From IMG/VR virus record IMGVR_UViG_3300030109_005543, positions 1 through 63,634 of that record: a stretch of DNA of 63,634 nt; one strand, 5' to 3'. Below the pieces are notes generated by a model. It was not told the DNA's origin and did not search any database. It worked only from the letters and a program-made list of their open reading frames with translations. Both the position numbers and the translations under genes were made by a program. The stretch's first letter is position 1. Each line of letters opens with the position of its first letter. Shown piece by piece: positions 32,160 through 40,965 of the stretch. Origin of the DNA: a virus.

Positions 32160-32531
32160 ATGTCGACAATTTATGTTTTAATTGCTATTTCAATCGTAGT
32201 GAATGTACTACTAGCTTGGTATGTTACTCGTCTATTGCAAAAGTTTTTGTACTTGTCGGACACCATATCTGAACTGTATTTGATGACAAAGGCATTTCAG
32301 GTGTTTGTTAAAGACATGTATGGCATGGATTCATATCATGGAGAACCTATTATACAGGAACTCCTCGACCGCATTAGGCAGGTCAATGATGAGATGCAGA
32401 ACTTTCGGGATGTATTTGAGTACACAATAGACGAGGAGCTAGAGGAAGAACTAGAGGAAGCATTAAATGCCGAGGAAGAAGAGCAAGAAAAATCATTACT
32501 TTACGCAGGTACACGAGGACGCAATAGTTAA
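32160..32531 (+). CDS. Single-span membrane protein with acidic tail
   Basis: 123 aa, directly after the previous stop. Residues 3-25 are hydrophobic (IYVLIAISIVVNVLLAWYV) and act as anchor; the remainder is cytoplasmic helix (LYLSDTISELYLMTKAFQVF) ending in an acidic run of Glu. Conserved in T4-like marine phages as I recall. The last 65 bases overlap the sigma-factor gene in another frame. Confidence 0.6.
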   Translation: MSTIYVLIAISIVVNVLLAWYVTRLLQKFLYLSDTISELYLMTKAFQVFVKDMYGMDSYHGEPIIQELLDRIRQVNDEMQNFRDVFEYTIDEELEEELEEALNAEEEEQEKSLLYAGTRGRNS

Positions 32532-33153
32532 ATACGCCCTGACAGATGACAGGGAGTTGCGATCTAAGTTGTACGAGGAGTACATCCAGCCTGCGTTTGA
32601 TCACATGGTAGATAAGATTATCTACACCTATCGTTTTACGACACTGCCAAATATTGAATATTTGCGAGCTGACTGCAAGGTTTGGCTCACAACCATTCTA
32701 AACAAGTATGACCCCAACAAGGGCTCGAAGGCCTTTTCGTATTTCTCAGTCGTCACCAAAAACTGGTTTATTCACAAAGTTAAGAGAACCAAGAAGCGCC
32801 TTCAGACGGAGGTCTTCATGGAGGATGTTCTTAATGAAGTGGACGAGGATCTGGTTTCTGACGAGATCACATACTATGACAAAAGGTCTGAGATAGAATT
32901 TTGGACTTCTCTCAACAGTGAGATAGAGACTTGGGACTCCTTTATGATTAAGGAGAACGAGAAAAAGGTTCTCATGGCTGTTCGAATCCTGCTAGACTCC
33001 GCCGATCAAATAGAAATTTTCAATAAAAAAGCTATTTACTTATACCTTCGGGAGATCACGGGGTTAAACACTAAGCAGGTGGTTAACAACTTGAATAAAC
33101 TCCGAAAGAGATATAGGACGTTCAAAGTAAAATGGGAAAACAGCGAGATCTAA
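32467..33153 (+). CDS. 55: T4 gp55-like late transcription sigma factor
   Basis: 228 aa. GAGGAAG at 32453-32459 supports the ATG at 32467 although it overlaps the previous gene by 65 bases; no other Met is near. MPRKKSKKNHYFTQ, then LYEEYIQPAFDHMVDKIIYT, WLTTILNKYDPNKGSKAFSY and FSVVTKNWFIHKVKR follow the sigma-2-like region of gp55-type factors. These small sigmas guide host RNA polymerase to phage late promoters together with the sliding clamp. It lies immediately before the virion genes that it would control. Confidence 0.8.
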   Translation: MPRKKSKKNHYFTQVHEDAIVKYALTDDRELRSKLYEEYIQPAFDHMVDKIIYTYRFTTLPNIEYLRADCKVWLTTILNKYDPNKGSKAFSYFSVVTKNWFIHKVKRTKKRLQTEVFMEDVLNEVDEDLVSDEITYYDKRSEIEFWTSLNSEIETWDSFMIKENEKKVLMAVRILLDSADQIEIFNKKAIYLYLREITGLNTKQVVNNLNKLRKRYRTFKVKWENSEI

Positions 33154-33443
33154 GTTTAGAAACCTACATCGAGGAAACCACCAAGAACATCAAGGAAGAC
33201 CGTGCCATGGCCAAAACACTCCTAATGGATGTTATGGCCGACATGGCGACTTCCTCACACGACCGCAGAGAGTTTGGTCCTCTGGCGGCAAAGTTTGTTG
33301 AAAATCTTCAACGTTCAAATGAGCAGATGGTGAAGCTTGCAGCCATCCTTCAGAGACAAAAAACAGGAAATGTTGGTCTTACTGACGATGACAAGGAACA
33401 ACTGTTTGATCTTCTGAACGAGAACAAAGAAGATGACAGGTAA
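33132..33443 (+). CDS. Conserved phage protein, helical
   Basis: 103 aa, overlapping the sigma gene by 22 bases and the tail-lysin gene by 11. Two helical blocks: DRAMAKTLLMDVMADMATSS and FGPLAAKFVENLQRSNEQMV, with QRQKTGN and an acidic C-terminus. Recurs at this place in marine myoviruses in my experience, without a known role. Size and helical nature would allow a small terminase-like or clamp-linked role, but there is no direct sign of either. Confidence 0.55.
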   Translation: MGKQRDLSLETYIEETTKNIKEDRAMAKTLLMDVMADMATSSHDRREFGPLAAKFVENLQRSNEQMVKLAAILQRQKTGNVGLTDDDKEQLFDLLNENKEDDR

Positions 33444-34620
33444 ACTCAGACTTGATCAGATACCGTTTGGTACACTAAACAACATATCTGACGCTGGCGG
33501 TCCCTCCACCGATCGGAGGAGAACCGACCCCCTTGAGTTTCTGCGATTATCAACAGAAGAGGCCTACGGTCGAGATGCCCTTGCGAACAAGGACTCCTTT
33601 GAGGGCATTGTGATCGCGAAAAGAACAATCACATTCCCGTCAGTAAAAAATAAGTCAGCACTGTTTAGGGATTATGTCCTTAAGGTTGCACAAGAATCTG
33701 AGGAGTCTGAGGGCTCCGACGCCGCCGAGACTGCTGATTATCCGACATTTGTTTATAAAGTATACATCCCTGAGCTTGAACCACGGCCAGCCCCTAGGGG
33801 TACCAACGATCCAATCATCGCTACATACTCTGATGTTTACTCCGATGTCACCCCCACCGAGATTGGGATTGAGATCGGATCTATAGTTAGAGTAATATAT
33901 GAGGACGTAGGAACTCTCTATGGGCCTAAGATCAGCTCCATCGTCGGCCCTCCTGTTCAACTGGCAGGATATGAGCAAGCACAAAGTCTAGACACTGCAT
34001 TCAAGAATGGAACGCCCCTTCCTCTTCTTGACTCCACTCCAGAAAGGAAACTTCTCTCTGGAGAGATCAAGAATTTAGCAGCTAATCGACCTGACTTTAC
34101 TGGAGAGACACCCAACGCGGACAAACTCCGTGCAGCCCTGAGAGAGCTAGGTTATAGAGAGAAGGGCAGTGAGTTGTCAAATGCCGGCGATATCACAGCA
34201 AAGATGGCCGATGTGGGCATAGAAGTGTTCAAGCAGATCAAGAAACAACTACCAAGCGTTGGCATAATAGCCACTGGCGGTAATGATAAATATCACAAAG
34301 TAATTGATGATGCTAGAAAAGCTGGCCGAAAGGGCGCTTATACAAGCAGACATGTCCTTGGGAACGCCTTAGACTTTGTATTTTTTCCAGTTAATGAAGC
34401 TAACGAATCAGCTATACTAAAAATACTACAAGGATACAGCGCTGTCAACTCGGCGTTTAGATTTAAGGACGAGTATACGACATTAACTTCCGCCGCTTCG
34501 GGCCAGCACTTCCACTTTTCGTTCGGTGAAGGAACAGAGAGTATTAAAGAGCAGAATGAGGCAAAGCGACTTCTCGCTGCCGGAAGTATTGTAGGATATA
34601 AGATAGGAGAAACTAGCTAA
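33433..34620 (+). CDS. Tail/baseplate lysin: OB-fold hub domain plus M15 peptidase
   Basis: 395 aa. The N-terminal 180 residues (FEGIVIAKRTITFPSVKNK, then VYKVYIPELEPRP, IEIGSIVRVIYED and YGPKISSIVG) are beta-rich and look like the OB-fold of gp5-type baseplate hub proteins. The C-terminal domain has SRHVLGNALDF with His307 and Asp314, and GQHFHFSFG with His359 and His361: the zinc site of M15 peptidases (DD-carboxypeptidase / L-Ala-D-Glu endopeptidase). It would cut cell-wall peptides as the tail passes through the envelope. First gene of the virion region. Confidence 0.78.
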   Translation: MTGKLRLDQIPFGTLNNISDAGGPSTDRRRTDPLEFLRLSTEEAYGRDALANKDSFEGIVIAKRTITFPSVKNKSALFRDYVLKVAQESEESEGSDAAETADYPTFVYKVYIPELEPRPAPRGTNDPIIATYSDVYSDVTPTEIGIEIGSIVRVIYEDVGTLYGPKISSIVGPPVQLAGYEQAQSLDTAFKNGTPLPLLDSTPERKLLSGEIKNLAANRPDFTGETPNADKLRAALRELGYREKGSELSNAGDITAKMADVGIEVFKQIKKQLPSVGIIATGGNDKYHKVIDDARKAGRKGAYTSRHVLGNALDFVFFPVNEANESAILKILQGYSAVNSAFRFKDEYTTLTSAASGQHFHFSFGEGTESIKEQNEAKRLLAAGSIVGYKIGETS

Positions 34621-35606
34621 TGGCATCGCGCAAAAAACCAGCAATTGATTTAAGTTTGCTTTCGCCCGAGCAACGACAGGCCTATGATGGCATGTCAGAG
34701 CAAGAACAGGCAGAGTTTCTTGGCTTCGGCCAGGGCACAAGAGAAGATTTTGATACCCCTGAGTTTATTTCAATAGACGAAGAGATGGCGACCCACAAGG
34801 GTAATTGTGGAATTGTATTGGGGCTAGATAGGCCAAGCAATATCCTGTCTGGTTTCGGGGGGTCCAAGGACACACACTGTGCCGCAGTGGATATTGTCGC
34901 GGGGCGATTGGGATATCGAGCACGCCATCGCAACAAAAGAGGCAAAGCGCTTCGAGTCGATCCTAACTTCAAACTAGATGCCGCTCGTATCTATGTCTCA
35001 CAAAAGTCTGACCCTGATTCGTATTTTGGTTTGGCCGCAGGCACTGTTGGAAACACTACACCAGACTCTCCTCGAAGCACCGTTGCACTCAAAGCTGACA
35101 CACTTCGATTCATTGCGCGTGAGAATATCAAACTTGTGACTCGAACCGACAAGAAAAACTCACAGGGTGGTGACCTCACAAACGCATCGACAAAGGGTTA
35201 TGGTATCGACCTGATCGCTTGCAACGATGATCGTGACATGCAACCGCTGGTAAAAGGAACAAACCTAACAATGTGTTTGATAGAGACCTGTGATGCTGTC
35301 CATGACCTTAGAGAGCTATTCAAAAACTTTTTGGAGTACAACCGACAACTCACAAAAGCCCTGATGACCCACACTCACAGATCTCCGTTCTACGGACAAC
35401 TCACAGCCCCGGACTTTGAAACCTTGCTCCCTTCTGCCACTGAGAGCATCATTAACAACCTCGCAAATGTTGAGGCGCAATTGATGTTGCACATGCAGAA
35501 AGTTAGCGGGATCAAGAGAACCTATCTCGGAATTCCAGGCGGAGCAGAGACAAAGACCCCACTAGGCGGCTCATTTATATTAAGCAAATATAACAATACG
35601 AATTAA
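34620..35606 (+). CDS. Putative baseplate/tail structural protein
   Basis: 328 aa, starting on the last base of the previous stop. Polar start (MASRKKPAIDLSLLSPEQRQ), a conserved-looking middle (HCAAVDIVAGRLGYRARHR, DTLRFIARENIKLVTRTDK), and a helical part (ELFKNFLEYNRQLTKALMTH). No named family recognised; assigned as structural because it lies between the tail lysin and the large baseplate proteins. Confidence 0.55.
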   Translation: MASRKKPAIDLSLLSPEQRQAYDGMSEQEQAEFLGFGQGTREDFDTPEFISIDEEMATHKGNCGIVLGLDRPSNILSGFGGSKDTHCAAVDIVAGRLGYRARHRNKRGKALRVDPNFKLDAARIYVSQKSDPDSYFGLAAGTVGNTTPDSPRSTVALKADTLRFIARENIKLVTRTDKKNSQGGDLTNASTKGYGIDLIACNDDRDMQPLVKGTNLTMCLIETCDAVHDLRELFKNFLEYNRQLTKALMTHTHRSPFYGQLTAPDFETLLPSATESIINNLANVEAQLMLHMQKVSGIKRTYLGIPGGAETKTPLGGSFILSKYNNTN

Positions 35607-35613
35607 TTAAGAT

Positions 35614-38600
35614 ATGACTTCCATCATAACAAAAAAATATCTAAGTAAAACTTTTAATGTGCCGTTTTATGAGCGGTCAAGTGAATCTAGCAAAGTCCGA
35701 ATGAAGGTTGGCCGCGCCAATAGTGCTGACGAGATTGTTGGCAACAGCGCCAATATCCGTGATGCAGCACGCGAGTTCATTACATCATACCTCCCTGAGT
35801 TTTACTCTGCCCTATATGATGAGGAATATTTTGCAACAGAGGCCAATGGTGATCTTGATTTAGCAAATCAACTAGTGCTCGATATCCAAGATTCTATCAC
35901 TGTTGAATCATTCTACCAGACATTCCCTCCATCGAACAAAACAGTCGTTATTTTTAGATCTGTTTATAACTTCGACAAAAAGAGGGAGGAACTGCTTTCG
36001 AATGATACGATGCCTGACTTCGATGCAAACCTGGCGTTCTTCAATGAACAACAGAGCATCGTAGGAGAGATTTCAGAGACCACACTTACGGTTGGGACAC
36101 TCGGTAGCCAAAATAATCTTCTGAACAATGGTCTTAAGTCCTTTGATACACAGTATGGTGGCTTTGAGGGACAGATAGACATCAACGTTGCATTTGGTCC
36201 CCTGCAATTGCAGGCAACGGGTATTCTGAATGTACTTGTGGCCATCCTGTCTGAGCAGACAAAGATCCAGAGCCCCAGCTATGATTTCTCCGAAGCTGAT
36301 ACAATCACCATAATTTTTGGCAAGAAGCGCGGGAAGCTTGCTGTGTCTAGAATAGATTATCTCCTCGTCGAGGATTCGATTGAAAGTCAGCCTCTGCGCG
36401 TGGGTTACTTCTCGATCATCAAGAATAACAAACTACTAAAAGACCCGCTGACTCTGGCGATCCTAAGAAACTATCAGAACCTGCTCACAGCATTCCAGGG
36501 TAACATCGACACACAAAACCCGTATTCTTTCTTTGACTTTCTGAACGATGACTCGGTTAGAGACTCGCTAGGACTCACAGGAGACCTGATAGAGAACTTC
36601 CAACTCCAACCCAAGAAGGATATGACCAATGAACTCCTCCGGGTGGCATCAGATCAGGGCCTTATAGATATCAATAACGTTGATCAGTTGGAAAAAGGAT
36701 TCAAGGATTACTTCACATCGGAGGAATACAGAAAGCTCAAGCAGGAAGTCGCTGACAATCCAGAGGTGTTTAAGAGAGTTGCTGCAGCCCAGTCTGTCAA
36801 AGCTCTTACAACTGCAGCAGATGTTTCAAATACCATCGCTAATGTTATTGAACAGGGCCCATTGGGTCTAATTCAGAAGAAGAACCCAAAAGTTGCATAC
36901 ATCATGCGACAGTTTGGAATTGATGAGATTGCAAAAGAAGCGTTCTTGTGCTTAACTTTCGGCGCCTCTGCAGCCGCTGCAAGAGTCGGCCGTGCTACAG
37001 CTAATGCTCTGACAAGTGCTGCAGCCTCAGTTTACATACCTCCTGACTTGCCAAAGCGCGCTCCAATTAGCTTGCCGGAAATTGATTTTGAGAAGTTCAA
37101 GCCATTTACGATCTCTGGGGACTTGTGGAAACAAATCGAGAAAGTTCTGATCGATACAGTTCAGCAGATTGTCTTGGAGATCATCAAGCAGCTTGCCGAC
37201 TTGCTGAGGGAAAATTGCCCAACTACATCACCACGATCTACCGATTATGGTCAGAACGACATCACAAGCTTTATTAACGATAACTCCAATCCGCAATTGG
37301 ATGGTCTACCACAGGTAGGTGCCACATCACAGCTCGACCAACTGTCAGCGAAGAATGGCCTCTCGGTCCAACAGACACTGGACTATCTGAGCGCCCTTTC
37401 ATCTATACTAAGCTCGATTGATATTTGCACACTGATGTTGAATAGAAACGATGCACCACCCGATCTACTCGATAAGATATTGGACTTCAATGCAGAGTAT
37501 TCAGATACCGTAGTTGGCGAGAGGCTGGACTCAATAACCCAAATTCTAGGGTTCTTTGAAGACTTGTCTGCAAGCGTTGACGTAACCGACCTCTGTAATC
37601 AAATTGCCAACGACCTTTATGCCCTTAATCAAGACAACGTATGTCTAGATGCAGGGATCTTTGATGACGAAAATATCAACGATCTGTTAAGACTTATAGA
37701 AGACGGGCTGGTGATTGATCTTCCAGACCTTGATCTCGATTGCCCAGATTCAGAGTTCCTAGATCCAACAATCGGTAAGTCAGTACCAGAGACATTCAAT
37801 GTATTGGCAGAAACAGTGCAGCTCCAGTTTATTGCCTCTGGTGATTCAGTGAAGGAGATTATGCTGCAGCCAGTTCAGGCAAATGAATCCCCAGTGCTTA
37901 GCGGTATTCAGTATGCTGATGAGCTTCGAGGTATAGAAAGAGACCTGGGTCCAGGCATCTCTCCGGAGTTCTTGCAAAAAATTGTGAGTGTCCTACAGGA
38001 TGTGAAGGATGGCTTCGACGATCTTGAGACTAGACTACAAGAATGCGATGTCGATATCGCTCGTATTCTGGGCACAGACCAGGCCGCTGCAATTGGAACC
38101 GTCAGCACAATGGCCGGCGCCCTAACGGATGCTTCCAATGACCCTAACTTCAGAGACGCGATACAAAACGTCATTGATAACATTCAGGGACTGGACAACC
38201 CAGCAAACATAGAAAACCCGGTTTTCACAACGTATAAATTTAATCAAAACTTTATCGATGCTCTTAGGGATTACATAATCCCCGAGACGTTTGAGTATGA
38301 TTCTCAAACACTTCAAACACTGACGCAGAGGTTTTACAGTTCGTATATTGTTGCAGCCGGCGAACCCGACGCGTACAAAGATCTACAGCTCCTGTTTAGG
38401 TTTGCGGAGGAGAATGACATCTCCCTTCTGCCATCCCTTAACGAAAGTGGGCAGCACTTCCACTACTACGTCAACGCTGCCAACGATCCAAGCGGATTGG
38501 GCTACGTTATACATCAAGATGATGAGCCAATCTTTTCCCCGAACTCGACGCTTGTGAGGCAAGAAGCCGGCCTTCCGGCCAATGAATATGACATAAACGA

Positions 38601-40953
38601 CTTTACGCGAATTGACCCACCATACACTAGCAATCAATTAAGATACGTCAACACTCATGTGTCCACCAATACTACAACAAATGCCATTTCGGTCTACCTA
38701 TCGTTTAATGATCTAGATGATAAAGATGAATACTATGTTTTGGAAGAAGCGCAACTCTTCATTATGAACCAGTATCCTAACGCTGAGATGAGAAACGTTG
38801 TGCCACAAGTTAGGTATCAAAATTACGATGTGCAATATAACGTTCCTACAGGTCCTGAGTTTTATGGATATCAAATTAATGGGCGCCTCGATGTAACAAT
38901 AGAGGATCCACAGGTTGGCGATGGTGTTCACGATACAGAAAATGGTATATACATTCCATCCCATAATCACCCTGGTTACCCTGAATGGGGCCCTTCAACT
39001 CTGCAGGCACCATTCGCCATCGACCAGCAGGCAACCTCCACCACAACAGCGTTTCAGCCCCTTGCGGAGAACCTTCAGAATTCATTCCTTGAGTCGTATG
39101 CGAATACAGGTCTTGGAGAACAGGTTGGTACGCCTCCTTCAGGCTTCCCGAACTCTCTTGCTATAACGTATCCTGCAAAGCCCGAAGACTATGAAGAGCC
39201 TCAGCTGATCGCTGATTTTAATCTGCGCAGATTTTTCCTTAACAACGCAGAAGACGAAATCATCGGTGGCTCAAAGACGGCAACAGTTTCAGAGATTGAA
39301 TATAATGACTCTTCGGTTAACAGTCTGGGTGACACCGCAAATGCCTTTGTGTATAAGTTTGCAGAGGCAATCATTAGCGAAATGGATTCCCCTGATACTG
39401 AGAATGGGCTGGAGGTATACTACAGTGACTTCCCGCAAGCATATGGTCAGCTTGTTGATAATGCATTTGATTATGTTTTAAACAATGGTATTTTTGACGC
39501 TGCGACACTTCAGTCGCTAAACTTCTTCACTCAGACAGAAAACTGCCCGCCATCTGAGCTAGGTGATCTCCTCGATATAGACGGAATTATTCAGCAGATG
39601 ATGGATGAGTATAAGGAGGGTTGTGCAGATGACATCCCTCTAAGCTCTAAGATTAGAAACGTGATCAAATACGGCATGTATCAGCTCCTGGTTCAGGTCC
39701 ACATCGCTGAGGTTATTATTAAGAACATTTTTGTTCTGTCGGCCTATAACATCGACGGTCTCCTCGATCGCGATAACTTTGTGTTTGCCTTCATTAGAGG
39801 TCAGATATTGCAGTCACTGCTAGTTTACTTTGACCAGAACGGCCCACAATTGGGCAATGTGGTGCGCTTGGATCTGGTCTCGTATTTCAATACGAAGACT
39901 AAGAGAATACCTGTAGTTAACCAAGGTGGTATTCTCTATCAGGATGGTACCGTTGCAATCCCTGACGGCACTGAGTTCTCGGTCACTACTGAACCCACCT
40001 TTTTTGGTTTCGATGAGATCTTAGACTTTATTATCACAGATCGAATAGATCGCAGCAGGCTGGCAATCAACAACGCTCTCCGGAAGGCGCTCCCAAACAC
40101 TAACCAATTATCTTTTGATGAGTCTGTGTTGCGGACACTTCCTGGCCTGACAGTCGAGACCGATACACCTGAAGCGATCAGTCAGATACTATCAAGCATC
40201 GAGGAATCTTCATTGACAGCTGAGGTTCTGAACATTCCTGAAGTTGGATTGATAATGACATTGAGAGTTGAGAACATTTATGCAGACAGTTCAACAGCAT
40301 CTGAGGAGGCAGCTCAAACGTACGAAAACTTAACCACTCTGCAAAGACAAGAAAATAACCTTGCCCCAATTGAATATGACCCCGGTGATTTTACTCTAAT
40401 CAATCCGCCATATACCAGCAGTCAACTAAGATATGTTAACGGCCATGTATCTATTAATACCTCAAATAATGCGGTATCGGTATACACCGCACGCAATGAT
40501 ATCGACGACGATGAGTTTACAGTGCTCAGTGTAGCTCAAGCGGAGGTGGCCGCCCTGTATCCTCAGTATGCAAACGTTGAAATGAGGAACGTGGTCGCGC
40601 AGGTTAGGTTTCAGTATGTGGATTTCAGTTTCAACCCGCCTATTCCTTCGGGCCCTGAGTTTTATGGATATCAGGTCAACGGCCGCCTGGATACAACGCT
40701 GGAGCAGCCAACCGCCGCTGAAGCTATAGAGGAGATTCTTGGTGACCCAATCGACTCTAACAGACACTTCAAGCTCTGGTTCAAAAAAGGAAACGATGTT
40801 TATTTGCTAATTGATCTGGGTTATACACCAGCTGGCGGCCCACCTGAACCGCCACCATCACTTATCCCGCCTGTTGCAGAATCAGAAGGACTTCTGCAGT
40901 ACTCACAGGACAATTTTTCAACTCCTTCTATTCCGCCTATGGTTGGGCCATAA
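35614..40953 (+). CDS. 1779-residue virion protein with internal duplication
   Basis: 1779 aa. Start MTSIITKKYLSKTFNVPFYE, helical N-terminal third, a hydrophobic Ala-rich stretch around 445-475 (FGASAAAARVGRATANALTS), and a helical segment (IEKVLIDTVQQIVLEIIKQL). Two related ~105-residue blocks lie at 990-1093 and 1587-1693, each running from EYD..DFT through PPYTS.QLRYVN to GPEFYGYQ.NGRLD. The C-terminus is Pro-rich. No family known to me; position before gp25 and gp6 points to baseplate or tail. The duplicated block may bind a partner or sugar. Confidence 0.65.
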   Translation: MTSIITKKYLSKTFNVPFYERSSESSKVRMKVGRANSADEIVGNSANIRDAAREFITSYLPEFYSALYDEEYFATEANGDLDLANQLVLDIQDSITVESFYQTFPPSNKTVVIFRSVYNFDKKREELLSNDTMPDFDANLAFFNEQQSIVGEISETTLTVGTLGSQNNLLNNGLKSFDTQYGGFEGQIDINVAFGPLQLQATGILNVLVAILSEQTKIQSPSYDFSEADTITIIFGKKRGKLAVSRIDYLLVEDSIESQPLRVGYFSIIKNNKLLKDPLTLAILRNYQNLLTAFQGNIDTQNPYSFFDFLNDDSVRDSLGLTGDLIENFQLQPKKDMTNELLRVASDQGLIDINNVDQLEKGFKDYFTSEEYRKLKQEVADNPEVFKRVAAAQSVKALTTAADVSNTIANVIEQGPLGLIQKKNPKVAYIMRQFGIDEIAKEAFLCLTFGASAAAARVGRATANALTSAAASVYIPPDLPKRAPISLPEIDFEKFKPFTISGDLWKQIEKVLIDTVQQIVLEIIKQLADLLRENCPTTSPRSTDYGQNDITSFINDNSNPQLDGLPQVGATSQLDQLSAKNGLSVQQTLDYLSALSSILSSIDICTLMLNRNDAPPDLLDKILDFNAEYSDTVVGERLDSITQILGFFEDLSASVDVTDLCNQIANDLYALNQDNVCLDAGIFDDENINDLLRLIEDGLVIDLPDLDLDCPDSEFLDPTIGKSVPETFNVLAETVQLQFIASGDSVKEIMLQPVQANESPVLSGIQYADELRGIERDLGPGISPEFLQKIVSVLQDVKDGFDDLETRLQECDVDIARILGTDQAAAIGTVSTMAGALTDASNDPNFRDAIQNVIDNIQGLDNPANIENPVFTTYKFNQNFIDALRDYIIPETFEYDSQTLQTLTQRFYSSYIVAAGEPDAYKDLQLLFRFAEENDISLLPSLNESGQHFHYYVNAANDPSGLGYVIHQDDEPIFSPNSTLVRQEAGLPANEYDINDFTRIDPPYTSNQLRYVNTHVSTNTTTNAISVYLSFNDLDDKDEYYVLEEAQLFIMNQYPNAEMRNVVPQVRYQNYDVQYNVPTGPEFYGYQINGRLDVTIEDPQVGDGVHDTENGIYIPSHNHPGYPEWGPSTLQAPFAIDQQATSTTTAFQPLAENLQNSFLESYANTGLGEQVGTPPSGFPNSLAITYPAKPEDYEEPQLIADFNLRRFFLNNAEDEIIGGSKTATVSEIEYNDSSVNSLGDTANAFVYKFAEAIISEMDSPDTENGLEVYYSDFPQAYGQLVDNAFDYVLNNGIFDAATLQSLNFFTQTENCPPSELGDLLDIDGIIQQMMDEYKEGCADDIPLSSKIRNVIKYGMYQLLVQVHIAEVIIKNIFVLSAYNIDGLLDRDNFVFAFIRGQILQSLLVYFDQNGPQLGNVVRLDLVSYFNTKTKRIPVVNQGGILYQDGTVAIPDGTEFSVTTEPTFFGFDEILDFIITDRIDRSRLAINNALRKALPNTNQLSFDESVLRTLPGLTVETDTPEAISQILSSIEESSLTAEVLNIPEVGLIMTLRVENIYADSSTASEEAAQTYENLTTLQRQENNLAPIEYDPGDFTLINPPYTSSQLRYVNGHVSINTSNNAVSVYTARNDIDDDEFTVLSVAQAEVAALYPQYANVEMRNVVAQVRFQYVDFSFNPPIPSGPEFYGYQVNGRLDTTLEQPTAAEAIEEILGDPIDSNRHFKLWFKKGNDVYLLIDLGYTPAGGPPEPPPSLIPPVAESEGLLQYSQDNFSTPSIPPMVGP
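38581..38892 (+). repeat. Duplicated ~105-residue coding block, copy 1
   Basis: Encodes residues 990-1093 of the 1779-residue protein. Shared landmarks with copy 2: PPYTS, QLRYVN, EMRNVV, QVR, GPEFYGYQ and NGRLD. The copies differ at many positions and by a few residues in length, so the duplication is old. Confidence 0.85.
40372..40692 (+). repeat. Duplicated ~105-residue coding block, copy 2
   Basis: Encodes residues 1587-1693 of the same protein, about 1.8 kb after copy 1. Same order of landmarks with a few inserted residues (LYPQYANVEMRNVV against QYPNAEMRNVV in copy 1). Confidence 0.85.
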
Positions 40954-40965
40954 AGAGAGAATGAT

